In this document: one piece after another, positions 1 through 14,137 of the stretch | Layout: each line of letters opens with the position of its first letter | Position numbering within the stretch: position 1 is the stretch's first letter | NCBI GenBank assembly: GCA_013398615.1 | Contig: VZSR01000680.1 | Span: 2,402,351 to 2,466,350, forward strand | Origin: Brachypodius melanocephalos | Lineage: Eukaryota > Chordata > Aves > Passeriformes > Pycnonotidae | Direction: 5' to 3' | Length of the DNA: 64,000 bases | Notes under the pieces: model-generated | Databases searched by the model: none | The model's input: only the letters and a program-made list of their open reading frames with translations | Told to the model about the DNA's origin: nothing | Translations under genes and position numbers: made by a program

Positions 1-35
<35 letters not shown>
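1..35. repeat. Poly(A) tract at the window edge
   Basis: Thirty-five consecutive A residues open the window. The tract is cut by the window boundary, so its full length and origin (low-complexity DNA or the tail of a retrocopy) cannot be decided here. Confidence 0.9.
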
Positions 36-38
<3 letters not shown>

Positions 39-1174
39 AGTAAAGCAGTGAGAAATTAGTTCAAATCATATAAGAAATCCCAATATTCCAAACATAGTAA
101 AATTCTGTAAAAGACAAAATTTAATGGACATCCCGAGGAGAAAATTCTACCAATCTCTTCTTACATTCCTTCTGGCTGAATGATAGAGTCAGTGTACTAA
201 AGTATTTGTTAGTTTATCTATTTTAAGTTTGCACTGCCTAATGAGCAGGAGCTCCTGGAGGCAGAGTGAGGCCTGGATGTGCACTAATGAGCTGGTGTTT
301 GTAATTAATGCCCTGAATGCTGAACTGTGTCCAGCCTGATTCTAAAGCCAATTTTTAGTGAGCTAAAGGTGCTGCCAGCCAAGCTAAGAATGAAACCCTT
401 ATGATGATTTGTCCATTCTCTCCTAAAGAAGAAGGGAATCCTGAGAATGGAAAATTAGAAGCAGAAGGAAGGGAGGACACAGGGAATGATTCAACAGGTC
501 ATGGAAATTCAACTGAGATTGCATATGTGCAACATGAGCAGGTTGGAAAAATAATTGGTTGAGCTGGGAGCAAAATGAATCTCTAGTGGAAGAAGTTGGC
601 TTAGTCAGGAGATAGAAATCTGATGCTGGAGAGAGTCTGAAGCTGAGCCTGATCAATCTGAGTTTTTCAAAACACAAATTCCTCCTGCTCAGTGGGACAT
701 CTTCCAGTGAACAGAGTAGACATTGGCTAAAAATAACTCCACCTGAATTGGTCTTCGAAGTGAAAGTTTGTCTCAAGCAGTATCTGAACTCTGGAGAGTG
801 TGAGATTCTGCAAACCAAGCAGAAGGATCTCCTGCAATTCAATATTCAGCAGCTGTCCAAGCTTTTCAGTTCCTCATGTGAAAGAGGCCGTCATGGAAAA
901 CAGTCAGGGGAAAAGAGGTTTCAGAAACACTGTTACTGACTTGCAGGTGTAAACACCCACAGCAGGTGGAGGGACTGGCAGGGAGGGCTTGGGGGAGACA
1001 CGAGGAAGCTGCTCAGGTCATGTTTCAGCACTGCCAGGACTGCCAGTGTGTCTGTGAAAGATGGCAAGAATGAAAAATTAAATACACATTAAATATAACA
1101 CATCAAGCTGAAATAAACTGGATCTGAAGAGAAGCTGAAGAATGGTCAGGCTGGAGCATCCACCACCACAGCAG

Positions 1175-1219
1175 GGATGGATGGATGGATGGATGGATGA
1201 ATGGATGGATGGATGGATG
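1175..1219. repeat. (GGAT)n microsatellite
   Basis: About eleven tandem GGAT units with one GGAT-to-GAAT interruption near the middle. This is an ordinary tetranucleotide microsatellite and probably length-polymorphic. Confidence 0.95.
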
Positions 1220-4102
1220 TGGAAATGTTAAATCTACAGAACATCCCAACTACAAAACAAACACTTCAGCTTCCAGACACTGGGAATCTGGGATAGAGCT
1301 TCAGCTGTCAGACTTGTCTAAGAATCTGGGAGATGCATGTGAAGCTCCCTGGCAAAGGGTAGAAACCAAGGCATCTAAAATGTGAGAAAATTCTGTTTAA
1401 GAAAGTCCCTGAAGAAGCAGTATAAATTATAAAGAGCAGCACTGAAACCTTATCTGTGACTTAGAAACTCCCAGTATGATTCTGCCTTAACATCTTCCTT
1501 CCTCCCTTCCTACTTATTTAACAGGTTTCCCGTGTACAATAGTGCCTTTATACAAAGTTTCAATTCTTTTGCAGCAAGTGTTACTGACTTAAAATAAAGG
1601 TGCTCTTTGAAAGAAGTTACTTTCCCTTTCAGCACTTCTAAATATTTCTGTTTCGACTTCGTGCTCCTTTTCCCCCAAAATCTGAGTTACAAAACTGCTT
1701 TCTTCAGTCTCCAGTGGAGGCTTATTTGTATTGGCTTTGATGTGAGCAGTTTAGCTGCTTGGTTTAATATTAACCTTTCAGGGGAAGGGTTTATTCAAAA
1801 TTAATTACACAGCATGAAATCTTAAAAGGCACAGTGAGATGCTCATGGAAAAAATGCATAGCAGGTCTGGTTGGAGAAAAATGTTAGAGAACTGATGTTC
1901 CCCTTGTTCTAGAAAAAGGAAAGTACAGGTGGCATCTTTGTCAGTCTCCCCAGTGGAAATAATAGGCAAGATTTTAAAAGCTGATTAACTGCTGCATCTA
2001 AAGAAACTGATCTCTGACAGTCACACCAAAATCAAAAAGATCAAAACAGTCTTGAATAAGAGCTGGATGCTTTCTAAAAATATTAAAATTAACATCAGCT
2101 GGCTTCCCAAGAAGCGATTACAGGTGATACAGACTTGAGGAGATGAAACCTCTGGGGCAGCTACAGTGTCTGGGCAAATTAGGAAGCCCAGCTGTACTGT
2201 TCAGAAATATGAGATGGATAGATAGAGCCACTGGCCAGCTGGCTGTCACTGATCAGAAATGTCCTAAGCAGCAAGAAAGTAGAAAAAAACTTGACTGCTT
2301 TGGCTCATACCAAGAGAGAGAAACTGCAGCTGCAAGGAACTTGCAAAAGGAAATTAAAAGCTGTCAAGATTCCTTGATGTGGAGACAGGGATCCATCCAG
2401 TGTTTCAAATTTTGTTTTACTTTGGATACAGATGTCAGTGTTTATAGACCTCGAAATTACTGCCGTAAGAAAGTGTGGAAGGTCATTACTATAAAAGTCT
2501 GAATTTTCGAGGGGTACAGCGTCAGTTGAGACTGAAGAATGATCTTGCTGCTCTTGCTTTGGGAACAATAAACTACAATACACCTCAAACATAAAGAGTT
2601 GGATTGGGGATAGGAAAGATGGAAGCAATTGCTTTACCTCAGAATGGCTAAAAAAGGCAAATATTAGCTGTAGAGGAAAATGTCTTATTTCAGCATATAA
2701 GCAAGAGCCTTCCTTGAAGTTATAATCCCTGCCTTGCTACCCGCCAGATGTTCTCCATACGGGAAAATCCACCAACTCTTCAAGTACCAGAGGTATGTAA
2801 AAAGCCACTCATTTCATACTAGCTTATTAATTCAAAATCGTTCCACAAAGTCACTGTCATTTAACTCATCAACGCTCTAAAATGGCTGCGATGAGTAGGA
2901 GAGCCAGTGCCAGATAAAACCCAGGAAGAAGGATGGAGACCTTGAGTTTCTGTGTTTGCAAAACCCAGCCCCGACCCACCAGGAGGTGGCAGGAGAAGCT
3001 TCTGGGGTTGGTCAGCACTCGCAGTGTTTTTACTCTCCCTTATACAGAGTAACAAGCTGCAGAGCAACAGCTGATGATGGTTTAGGTTTCTTTGGAGGCA
3101 TTTATGGAGAGAAACTACATTGGACCTGAATATAACAGTGAAAACCAGCACAGTGTCTGCACAGGAAGAAAGTGCAATTTGTTGAAGTGCAATAACACGC
3201 CAGCTTTTTCTGGGAAGGCTGCATGTGTAAAATGCAAACAATAAGGACAGCATAATTAATTTTCTTAATAGGCAATGTAAAGCCACACAAGACAGGCAAC
3301 CCAGAAAGGCTGATTTAGTGCAAGGAGGGAGATTTGACAGCCTGTGCAGGAAGGAGTCTCTCAAATTGTGGTGAGGGGTTTTTCTGTTAAAAGCTGTCCA
3401 TGGAGGACGTTCTCAGAAGTGGCTGAATCAATGCATTTGGAAACTTGTCTGTGAGGGGATGCCCCTTTGGCCCGAGTGCACAAGGGCAAACCTGTGGTGT
3501 GGGCTCCTGGCTCAAGGGCTGCCTCCCCTGGCCCCACACAGTGTTTTGAGATTTGGGTAAAGGTATCATCACTGCTGTGCCTTTCAGTGGGACACGTGTG
3601 TGTGCTCTACCCTCCCTGCAGGGTTAGGGGCTACTGGTGACAGGAAGCTCAGACCTCTCTGGACTCACACCACCTCTTTGTACATCTCTAAAAACCCCCA
3701 AATTCTCCTGCAGTGCAAGGATTGCTCAGTGTTACCTTGCCAGTAACACCCCAGGCACAAACTCATTGACATAAGCTCATGCTCCAAGCAGTATAAATAT
3801 TTGTTCATCCAGGGCCCTTTCAGAGCTGTGTTACAGCTTCACCTGTGATTCTCATTAGGCAGCACTGCAGTTTGTGTCTGCAGTAACATCTGAACCTCGT
3901 GTTTTCCTGGAACATCTGTTTTCACCTGGAGGGGAGGGCAGGAGAGGAGCACCTACTGACATCACTGTGCAGCTAAAACACGCTTCTGGCTCTGAATGGC
4001 AGAGAAATGACAGTCCTGTGCCAGCCCATGGCCTCTGGAGCATGGGGCATGGGCTTTATCACATGCAGCAGTCTGCTACAAATTAACAGAGAAAAGAATA
4101 CT

Positions 4103-4166
4103 GGTTAGGGTTAGGGGTTGGGGGTTAGGGGTTAGGGTTAGGGCTAGGGCTAGGGTTAGGGTTAGG
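4103..4166 (+). repeat. Short interstitial telomeric repeat (TTAGGG)n
   Basis: Roughly 64 bp of vertebrate telomere-type units. TTAGGG units are mixed with TTAGGGG, TTGGGGG and CTAGGG variants, all with the G-rich strand on +. Flanking DNA on both sides is ordinary single-copy sequence, so the tract is internal and not a chromosome end. Short tracts of this kind are known in vertebrate genomes, usually explained by telomerase-assisted break repair. The G-runs could form a G-quadruplex. Confidence 0.93.
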
Positions 4167-4893
4167 ATAGAGACAACCAACTTTGAGTGTTTTAAAGCCA
4201 AAACGCTACAATCTGACTGAAACTCTGTGACTGAAATCTTCCTCTACCAAGGACATGATTTGTTTTGAAAATCTAACATGAGCTGAACCCCAATTTCAAT
4301 TTACCGAACGTGAATTTAGTTTTTCAACCACCATCCTGTCACACCAATAAAATTGGGACCAAATTATCAATCACTAAAACACATAATGAAGTATCTTTTG
4401 AGCAGGAAGAGGTCAACTTCTGTTTTCACAAAGATCATTTTACAACTTTACAGCACCAGACTATGTGTGATTAGAACACTGTATTTCCATTTGAAATCTG
4501 TTTGGAGTTCTCACATTTTGTCTGGCTGTTTTTCTGCAAGAGAAAATGATCTGTAATCCTGACTTCCTCTCAGCTCTCTCAGTTTTCCATCCACTCACAC
4601 ACCTGTACATATATACATAGTGTAGTGTTAGTTCTTGGTATGTTTAATGAAATGCCTAAGTGGTAACAGCCTATTTTAGTAAATTTGACCACTAAGTCTA
4701 CATTGGAGAATCTCTTCCCCATAAATATTCTTGGCATTTGACGCTACCTGCAAAGTGAGTGAATAAATTCTGACAAAATCCTGCGGTGCAAAGGCAGGAA
4801 TTGTTTCTACTGCTTTAATGTACTCTGGAAACAAGGCAAAAGGAATAAATGCACTTCAGTCAACACGTACTATAGGAGTTACAGCACAGAGAG

Positions 4894-4937
4894 ATTTGGG
4901 CACAAATCCTCACATATTTGGGCACAAATTCACACAT
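4894..4937. repeat. 22-bp tandem duplication
   Basis: Two adjacent 22-bp units, each starting ATTTGGGCACAAAT and ending CACAT, differ at two or three positions. It looks like a simple local tandem duplication and nothing suggests a function. Confidence 0.8.
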
Positions 4938-7900
4938 TCTCCCCCTCTCCCCCATCCTTTGGACCTTGAAACCTTTCTGCATGTAGTAACTTAGCAAAGG
5001 TTGTGATTCTGTACTGTTTTCTGACTTCTGGGTCACCTGTGCCTGGACACAGGCAGCACGTGGCTGGATGAGAACCAGGCAGCCAGCAGTGCCACGGTGT
5101 TCCTGGTGTAAATCCTCAGGCAGAGCATCGCTGCTCCTTGGGGAGGGTGGCAGGGTATTTTGGACTTGGGTAAATTAGAGCCACAAACTTTGCGTGTGCC
5201 AACTAAAACAGCCCAAAAAATATAAAATTCCCCCCCACGCCCAGCAGTGGCGAGGCTTTCACCGGAGCGAGCTCAGCCATCCGACTATAAATAGCAACTT
5301 CCCTAAAATTAGATGGAAGTGGCAGGCTCTGGGCCATGAATGGGAGCACTGTTAATATGCTCATCAGGTACTGGAAGGGCTCCAAATCTGACAAGGCCTG
5401 CTAGGGCACAAACGTTCTGTGCCTGGAAAAATGAGCAGGAACGGCTGAATGAATGGGGCCAGGGATGTTTTCCTGACTGGATAATAATGTCACAGACTGC
5501 CTGAGCATGCTGCTTACATTTAAAGGAGTACTGCAGGGAGGGATATTTCTCTATATTTCTTACTGCTTTGCTTATGCTGACAGAAAATGCTGTTAAATCT
5601 AATGAATAAAGTAAGGTGGGAAATCATTTAGGGGGAAATTAATACCGAGATATTCAGTAAAGTTAAACCAAGCTGGGTAACAGAGTAAATTTTAGTATGT
5701 AACTGCTTTGGGCTGTTTTCATTCAGAAATGGCTTGGGCTTCTCTGCACTCCTCCGTGGTGATTTTCTGAATTGTGAATGAAAATATGAGCCGATGGTAC
5801 ACCAGGTACTCCGTACTAATTGGTTGTTACCCTGCTGTGGAAGCATCAAAAAATGCTGTTTGGCTTTCTGCAGTTCAAAACAGACCCCACAGCATAGAAG
5901 GTGCCATTGTGGTTCCAAAATGGCAGAGAAACTTCACATGCACAGATGATGCATGCTGACCTTTTCTCTAGCATGGCACCACTGAAATCCAATCACTTCT
6001 GCACCTGCTGTCAATCAGCCCACACTTCCATATAGAGCCTTTTTTTCCCCCTAAAAAAATTAAATTACCTCATACAAAGGCACCTTGAGGGCACGTTGCA
6101 TTTCCACAAGGGAAGTCAGAGCACAGCAGCTGATGAATTGTGAATTTACACCAAGCTTGGTGTCTCTCCCATGTTGATAAACCATTAGTTCACATCAGTT
6201 TAATTCATCTTGAGCGTGAATTAAGTTAAGGTAATTACAGCCGGCTGACTCCTAAATGAGTGTCCATAGAGAAATTATATATGCTCGAGTTATACTCACT
6301 TTAAATTCACATCTTTTTTTGTTAATTCACATTGACTTCTTGTGCAGGACAAGCCATTGGGTATCTTGGCCTTGTGCCAGAGGACCTTGAAGGTAAGGAA
6401 GGAGATTTTGAACTAGTCTCAACAGAGAGCAGAAAAATCAGATTCTCAGAGGCTACTAGATGAAAAATATAGCAATTTTTTTTTATTAAATAGAAAACAT
6501 AGAAATTACTCAAACATGATAAGATTTTTGGACATAACTATGATAATTTAATGGTTTTTATGAGAAACATTAAAATTAAACAGCATAGCACTGTTTCTAA
6601 TGCCCTTCTCAAGTCAGCACTTGTCGGCCATAAGGAAACCCCAAATTTGCCCCACCGTGCCCCAATTAATGTGATCATTCAAATGGGTCAAAGTATTTGC
6701 ACAGCTTTTTTTTTTCTTTCTTTATTTTTTTTTCTGAAATCATCTCTTCATATGGCTGCCTCAACTTGTTTATAATGTACAGAATTCTTTGAGTCATACA
6801 TAGCTCCATTTTCACTCTGGCTTCAGGAAATAAGTGTGAGTTACTCTAACTCCAGCTGGAAAATAATGATGCCATTGCTCCAGTCCTCCTGCAGCTTTGG
6901 CACTGTCACATTCACAGACCATATTGGTGGTCTGAAGGCCTCACACAGCTGTAATCAAAAGTAGGTTTAACCACAGCTTGCAGACAATGGGTTTTGCTTA
7001 GGAGAAGTTTTGTGTAAACCAGCACTTTGAAATTTAATCCTACGGGGGTTAAAAACAAGGCTGTTTCTTCTCCATGAGGGGATTTAATATTTGGGTTAAC
7101 CACTTGATTAGCAAGGTTATGACCTTTGTTTATGGAATAGCTGCTGTATTTTTAGCCCAATGGGAAGGAAAGCTTTGATGTCCAGCATGCTGATAGTGAA
7201 GTATGTATTTTCACTGGGGAAATGTTCTGTGTCAGTGAGGAGCAGGAATGAAGTCTAATGAGGACCCAAATGGGCTTCTTGAATAATTGCGTGTGCGTGG
7301 GGAGGAAAAAAACAAAGTGGCAAACTTACCAAAAGCTTTTTCTATGAAGATATAAAACCTGTTAGGATATTGCTGTAATTCTTTTGGAAGACTGTGCACA
7401 CACTTCTTAAACACAGTGAAGATAAACTTGAAGAAAAGTTTCAGAAAGAGAAATACCCTGGATTCTGAACTGAGATTTCAGTAGAAAAGGTAATGGAACA
7501 AAAATTGACAAAGCAACTAATGGAAGTCCAAGCTCCACTTCGCAGTTCCAGTTTAGTCCATAATCACTTTTTTCCTCCCATTTCCAGCCCTCTCCCTTCC
7601 CACCGAGCCCGGACAGCTGCCACTAGAGGTCAGGTGTTTATCGCTCTCCTCACTGCCACCCATCACCGCTCGTGCTGCTCGGTTAGAAACCTTCCTGCCC
7701 GAAGGCAAATTAGAAATCAGAGCAGGGATGAACTGCGAATTTACACCGCCTTGATGTGTCCTTCACAAATCGGAACATTTAAAATCTAGTTACGATGATT
7801 TTGTGTGAGAAAGCTGCAGCACAAGGATGGGATTTCCCAACAGGCAAAGAAAACCTTCATTGGTTCAGGTGCTGCACCAAAATCAATAGAGAAGCTATCA

Positions 7901-10900
7901 GTGATGGTGATGAAAATAATGGTTAGGTACAGTACATGTGGGTTTGGAACGGTATAGGGCAGGTTTTGCTGCAATTTTTACAAGTACTGATTATTCTCCT
8001 CACACAATTAGTGTTTGCCTGACCAATTTTTTGGTCTCTGCAAAAGTCAGTGCTAGCTGGACAGGCAGCACGAGCACAGGGGCAAACCAGCTATTTTGCC
8101 CCAAAACGAAGAATGCTGGAGGATGTTCAGTCTGGAAAACAAATGACATTGAGCTAAAGGAACTGGGGGAGAGGACGTGGCCAGCTGAAGTTCTCATCAC
8201 AGAAAATGCTTGGGAAATCAGGTTTTGCTTGTTTCCTGGCACACATGCAATGTGTGTATGGCTAGGAATAGTTCAATTAATTTTTCCAGCTTGCTTTCAA
8301 GCTCTTTAGTAACTGCACAGTCAATATTGCTGCCTTGTGTAAAAACGCAAATGTAGAATTTTATTGGGTTGGGTCTTTCCCAGTGATGCAATGGATAGTC
8401 ACACAAAGTAACACAAGTAGAGCAATCATTCCAGGCCCATTTCATCCACAGTTATGTATTTTATGGAGGTTCATGATAATTTTCTGAGCAAGATCCTAAG
8501 GAACAAGAGCTTAAGAAAAACCAACAGCTTAATTGTTTAAAATGAGGTATTATTTAAATTAACTAAGCCAGCACAGGATGGTGACATTAGAGAACGTCAC
8601 TTAAGCTGTTGCCTTCCGACTCCACATCTCCATAGGGAGATGCATTGAATGAGTTTCTGGGGATGGATCCACAGGCCAAAGGCATGTGCAAGGGTATTTA
8701 GCAAGCAGCAGTGTCCTGAAATCACAGGTGCACAAACTCCAGCTCATTCATGGGGCTTCTGAAAGGCCCAAACCCAGCTCAGCACAAGGAAGGAAACCTC
8801 CCCCTTATCCTTCTCTTTCACAAAGGGGTTCCCATGACATGCCCCCTGTTCCATGGATCCAAGCAAGGACAGGTGTTTTGCTTTCTATAGACGAGATAAA
8901 AGATCATCTGCTCTCCTTCCTTTGTTAAATAAAACAGTTGGGTTCAGTCTTCTGTCAGAACCCATTCAGTAGCAAAGAAGGAGCTCTAGGCTATGTAGAT
9001 GCAGCCCTGATCAGCTCCAAGCATCACTGCCATCCAGCACTTCAAACTGGTTTTGTAAGCTTTTCACTCGAGAAGCCTCCACAGAAAAACCTGGAGAGTA
9101 TCCAACCTCACTTTAAAATTAATTTCACCTGACATGCAGAATGTCTTGTGTAAACCGCACTGAGATGATCTTCAAAGCCTGTTCTTTCCTTCACAGCCTC
9201 CTTCAGAGTGCAGCAAATCCTCTTACAGAGATTTCTGTGATGGTAACAACAATCATTAAGTATGTCCCAGAGCACAGTCTTTCATTCCTTGGCATCACTA
9301 TGTTTTCAAAATATTTTCCAGGTGTGTTTGAAATAACTAATTTGAATTTGTTGTTTAATCTCTACCTCCATGCCCAATTGCAGGAGACCTTCAGTGTGAT
9401 GTTTTAGAACCGTAACAGGGTGAGGGGTGGTATAAAATTTCATCACTGGAAAACTCAAAGCACATAAATTCCAGATTTTTGGAGAGATTTAAGTTTATCA
9501 ACAACCGGAAAACCAAATTAATCTAAGAATAAAAGTCTTGAAGTACCAGTCATACACTAGGAATAAGGAAGAACTATATTTATTTAGGTTTGGGAGGGTG
9601 GGCTTTGGGGTTTTTTTAGTAGCAGAAATCTTTTTACCTTTGTTTAAAGGATGAGTGGCTACTGTTCTAAGCAGCAGTGTGGAAAAGGGTAAAAAACCAA
9701 GTAATTTTGTCTCAGGTGTTTTCTATTGTCTCCATCTTGGTTTTACACTGTGCAAATCACTGGTACAGAAGTCCACAGTTACTCAATGTCCGTTTACTCC
9801 ATGCAAATATTTTCGTTATGATACAAGCATTATTTTAGAGGATGGCACAATGGTCGTGTTACTATTTTAAACCAGCTGCCGGTAATGTGAAACTACTCCC
9901 AGAGTACTTTAAGCTGCTACTCTATGGTTTGCTAAAACTGGATTTAGGATTTGTTTAGTGGCCTTGATGACTACCTTGCTCAGATCCTGCTGTACCTTGT
10001 GCTTTGTCTGCTCAGAAGAGGTACTACAGCTTTTCTTTTCAACCAGAGAGAAATTAAACAGCAAATATTTAATTTTTAGGCTTAAATAATTTCCAGGGGG
10101 AGAATTCTTTGTTATTTGTAGAGACAAAGTTTTATAGGATTTAAAAAAAAATTAGTTGATGGGAAATCACCTATTTGTGTTCTTGTAATGATTTAAGACA
10201 GATGCAAGGAGAAACATTTTTAAATGAGAGAGGAATGGTTCCGTCAAGCAAATGTGAAAATAAATTCAGTAAGTAGGCATTCATCCTCATTTTGCAGAGA
10301 AGCCGTGTATATACCTTGAATATTAAAAGGTCAATCTAAAAGACCACCTGTTACATCAAACTTCCACTAATTTGAGGGCAAAAGATCTGCACTGGTGGTT
10401 GCAGCTGTTTTCTGCAGGGCTGAATTCTCACCAAACCTGCTGACTGCACAGAGCCTGCACAGTTCTGGGTGGAGCCCTGAGAGGTTTCTGTGCCTGCTGA
10501 CAAATAGAAGAGTAACTTTGTTAACGCTGAGTGACTGCTCTTTGCAAAGCTAAGCCACTGCAGGTGGTTATGAGCCCTTTCTTTTCCTACAAACAGTGCT
10601 TTTAAAATCCATTTAATGCTGGAAGAGCTGGCACGCAGCAAGGTGTTCTCTGCTGCTGCCTTCATTTGCCTGTAAGTTCTGGCCCAGGTGTTTGGAGGCA
10701 CATCAGTCAAAGGTGAATTTTTCAAAGGAATATGTGTATCCATCTGCTCCTGACAAAGGGATAACATGCCTGCTTTATGTGGTGTGCAGAACTGACCTGC
10801 TATCAGCTGCAGTCTTGCTGTGTTGGCCACTTAGGCTTTTTGTAGTGATACAAGAGGGAAGCAAGAATGCAATTTTGCTGTTTTGTTAGGGTTTTATGAA

Positions 10901-11291
10901 ATAACTTTCTGGCTGTGTCTCACTTCTACACCATCGAATCTGGCAAGGCAAAAAACAACCACATTATTTTCTCACAAAATGCACCCCCCAAAAATAGGTG
11001 AAACGTGCTCACAAGGTATGGGGTAGACAGGGTGCAGGGTACTGATAGAGACAAAAGTGTGGAAGTGTCAACAAGCATCCTGCCTCCCAGCTCCAATCAG
11101 AGTTCTTCACTGTCAAAAAAGTACAATTTGAAGGGCCCTGGTTCTTTCCTCCTCAATGTCTGTGCACATCTCTGCAGTCCATTAATTTCCTTTTTTTAAA
11201 TACCAGCTTCCCACTGCTGAGCCTCAGTCTGAACACCACCCATAAAAACTGATGAAGGTGCCAAGTCCAGCGCGGCATTCACAGAAGAGAG

Positions 11292-11546
11292 ATGCCACAT
11301 CAGGCTTTCACTGTGACCTTTATTGTGACCCGTGTGTCCTCAGGCTCTCCCTGGGAGTTTGCTGCTGCTGGAGCACAGGCTCCTCTGGGAGGAGCTGCCC
11401 CTTGTTTTGCTGCAGAGCACTCTGCTCTCCGTGAGGAACGAAAAATAACAGCGGTGGCTTCCAGTATGCACGGCATGAAGGATGTGGCCGCCAAGAACAA
11501 AGGCCTGATCCTCGTGTTCCACAAAAAGAACAGCTCAGTGCACTGA
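11292..11546 (+). other. Unidentified open frame followed by AATAAA; possible terminal exon
   Basis: An 84-codon open frame lies in a GC-richer island than its surroundings. The frame is open upstream of the ATG only back to a TGA at 11253. It ends with a lysine-rich stretch (AAKNKGLILVFHKK) and a TGA. An AATAAA poly(A) signal follows at 11575-11580, about 30 bp after the stop, and is trailed by a T-rich run. I do not recognise the protein. The upstream CAG at 11268-11270 lacks a good polypyrimidine tract, so an acceptor is not convincing. It could be the last exon of an unannotated transcript, a decayed retrocopy, or chance. No function is proposed. Confidence 0.2.
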
Positions 11547-13541
11547 GCACATTGCTCCAAGTGATTAATCCAGGGAATAAAGGTGGGTTGTTTTTTTTTT
11601 CCTGAGGCACATGAATATTTTTTTAAAGTACAATTTTGTTCTCCTGGAGCAGCAAAGCCTTAGAATTGAATAACCTAATTTCTACTAGTCCTGTCATGAC
11701 TTGTGATGAGGAATGGAAAAATAATATAAAATAGTAGCCTACTGTATCAAACATATTTGTTCAATAATCTTTTTGATATCCAGGAGCTTATCAGAAACCT
11801 CACGTCAGGTACAGACTGCACTGGGTACAACCTGCTGTTCTGGCTGGAGCAGTGTCCAGATCAGCTGTCCAAATTCAGAAAACTGCACATATTGCAGGAA
11901 GCATTAGGTATTTTCATACCATATTTGTATTATCAACCTTTTCTTTTAATGTAGAGTTTGTCCCTTCACTCTGAAGTAACTCTACCTAGAGGCTATTTAG
12001 TGAAGAGCCTTGCTGGATTCAGGCCCACTGGAAACTATTTATCACTGTTTACAGAAGAGAAAAGCAGGGCCACCAGATTAGGAACCAAATCTAAAACTGA
12101 CTTCAAAGTACATTCTCCTCTAGCACAATACATATCTTGCAAATTTACGGGCATGAGCGCATATCTGAGAAAAACATGAAATCATCATTTATCCAAAGAC
12201 AACCTGACTTTCACGAGCCACTTTTCACAAACAAAATGTGCATACCTTCCAGAAGCAAAAGCTGTAGCTAGATCTCAAAGGTAACTCAAATCTGACTAGA
12301 TTAATTTAACATCTGTCAGTTGTATTTCTAAATCAAAGCATCGTTAGTGTAATAGACATACCAGCTGTAAACATTTTATTTCTGGAGTGAAAAGCCAGTA
12401 TAAGACCTAGAGAAGAAAAAAACAACAAAAAATGGTTGTTGTTCCACTTGGGCTCTCCAAGAATTTACAGAGTTTAGGGCCAAAAAAATCAGCATTGTAT
12501 TTTATTTTTAATCAGAGATTCACTGGGTCTGCATTAAGTACATTTTGATACCAGTATTCCACTCTGATTTTTGAATGTCTAGTTCATCTTTATTTATGTA
12601 ATAAATCACATTTTTCTCCATATAGTTCCTGGAATTGGTAGTGGGGTAATGACTGACTTGAGTCTTTTCTCTAAGAGCAAATCAAAGTTGCTAAAAAGTC
12701 TTACAGTCTTTAGCTATGTATAGGCAAACAGCACTTTTAAAAATTGAGAGAAATTCTAAGATTTAGCCCCAAAGAACTGAATAGTCAGCTAAACAGGAGC
12801 AACAATTTAGTGTAGTTATGTTAAAAATAGTCAATGAAAAGTTGGCCAATTGGAAAAACAAATTTTGCAAAAGAAATAGGGCTTGAAGGACTGATAACAG
12901 GAGAGCAGGCAAGGACAGTTTGTGCTTGTGAAGAGGAACATTGACCCAGTCAAGGGGTTTGAAGATGGAGGAAAGAAAAGAGGAATAAAATTAATACTGG
13001 TGCAATGGGAAACCAGACAACCCACCAGGGATTTCAACCACTCTTTGATCTGTTTTTTAATATCCAAAGAAAGTGGATGTGGCCTTTACCACCTTCTTCC
13101 AAGGTGTGGTTTAACAAACAAGTGAACTGATGTAACACCTTACAGCTGCAAGGGGGAAGGTCTCTCTTCCCTCCACCCACTCCTGGTGTCCTCTCCTCAC
13201 CCTTGTGCCTGCTCTGGTGTTCTGTGGCTCCCAGCTGAGGCAACACCAGTCCCTAACCTACAGACAACTAACCAGTCTTTTGGGGGCTTGAAAAATGCCA
13301 AGAATACCAAAGCCCAAAGAAGGTAAGTGGGGGAGCCTGTGCCTGAAAGAAGAGGTAGGAGGAAGGAATGTGGTTTCCCATTTTCAGCAGTTCTAGATTG
13401 ATATTACCCCAAAAGACTCCTCTGCTGCCAGAACACTGTGAAGTGCAGTTGTGTGACACCTGTGACACCTGGCTTGAGGATTTCTTCCTGACCCAGTTTC
13501 CAGTCTGAACACTAGCCTATGGCATTGCCCTCGGTAAGAAA

Positions 13542-13618
13542 GAAAAAAAAAAAAAAAAAAAGACACTTCTTCACTTTGTGTGGTAATAAGAGTTTTACTG
13601 GGTCAAAAAAAAAAAAAA
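13542..13618. repeat. Two poly(A) runs 44 bp apart
   Basis: A run of about 20 A is followed 44 bp later by a second run of about 13-14 A. They are low-complexity tracts with no target-site duplication that I could find around them. Confidence 0.8.
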
Positions 13619-14137
13619 GAGAGGCTTGGGTTTGTTTTTACTTACAGCTCGTGCTGGAGCACAGTCACAGGTAATAGCTAATCTAACTGTAAAATCTGAG
13701 TGGAGAGACAGTTCTTGTAATTGCACCCCGAGTAATTAGGTGATGTCAGCACACTCACACCCTCGGTTTGTCTAACCTCCCTCACCCTGTGATAACAGAA
13801 CAGTGGCCTGCCTTCCCCATTTGCAGTGCCACGGGTACCTTGCTCTGTGTGGGCCACCTGAGGCTTTCTGGGCACGTCTGTGTGCCATGACAATCCTGGT
13901 GACATCTGGGACAGTGACAGGGCATTTTACCTTCTGCACAGCTCCAAAAGGCAAACTCCCTGAATGTAAATACAAACAAGATCTACAGGGCAGGTGTATT
14001 GACAAGATCTCTTTTTTCTTTCCAGATTAAATAGAAATAAATTGGAGGTATACTGAGATATCAGAAATATTTTGAAAATCCCAGAAAATCCCTGGACATT
14101 AAACAAACATTAGTAATGCTGAACCCCGGGATAAACA

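Larger units (their letters stand above)
36..11250. other. Upstream gene-less flank, first part
   Basis: AT-rich single-copy DNA. No open frame here shows a recognisable domain, and the short frames are scattered over all six frames as expected by chance. It contains a tetranucleotide microsatellite near 1.2 kb, an interstitial telomeric tract near 4.1 kb and a two-copy 22-bp tandem repeat near 4.9 kb. Two canonical CACGTG hexamers lie at 3593-3598 and 5057-5062. I see no rRNA or tRNA gene, no avian CR1 3' terminal repeat and no LTR pair. Confidence 0.5.

Noticed and set aside
10351..10830. 159-codon - strand open frame
   Set aside because: No recognisable motif or supported splice or poly(A) context, and its length is within chance expectation.
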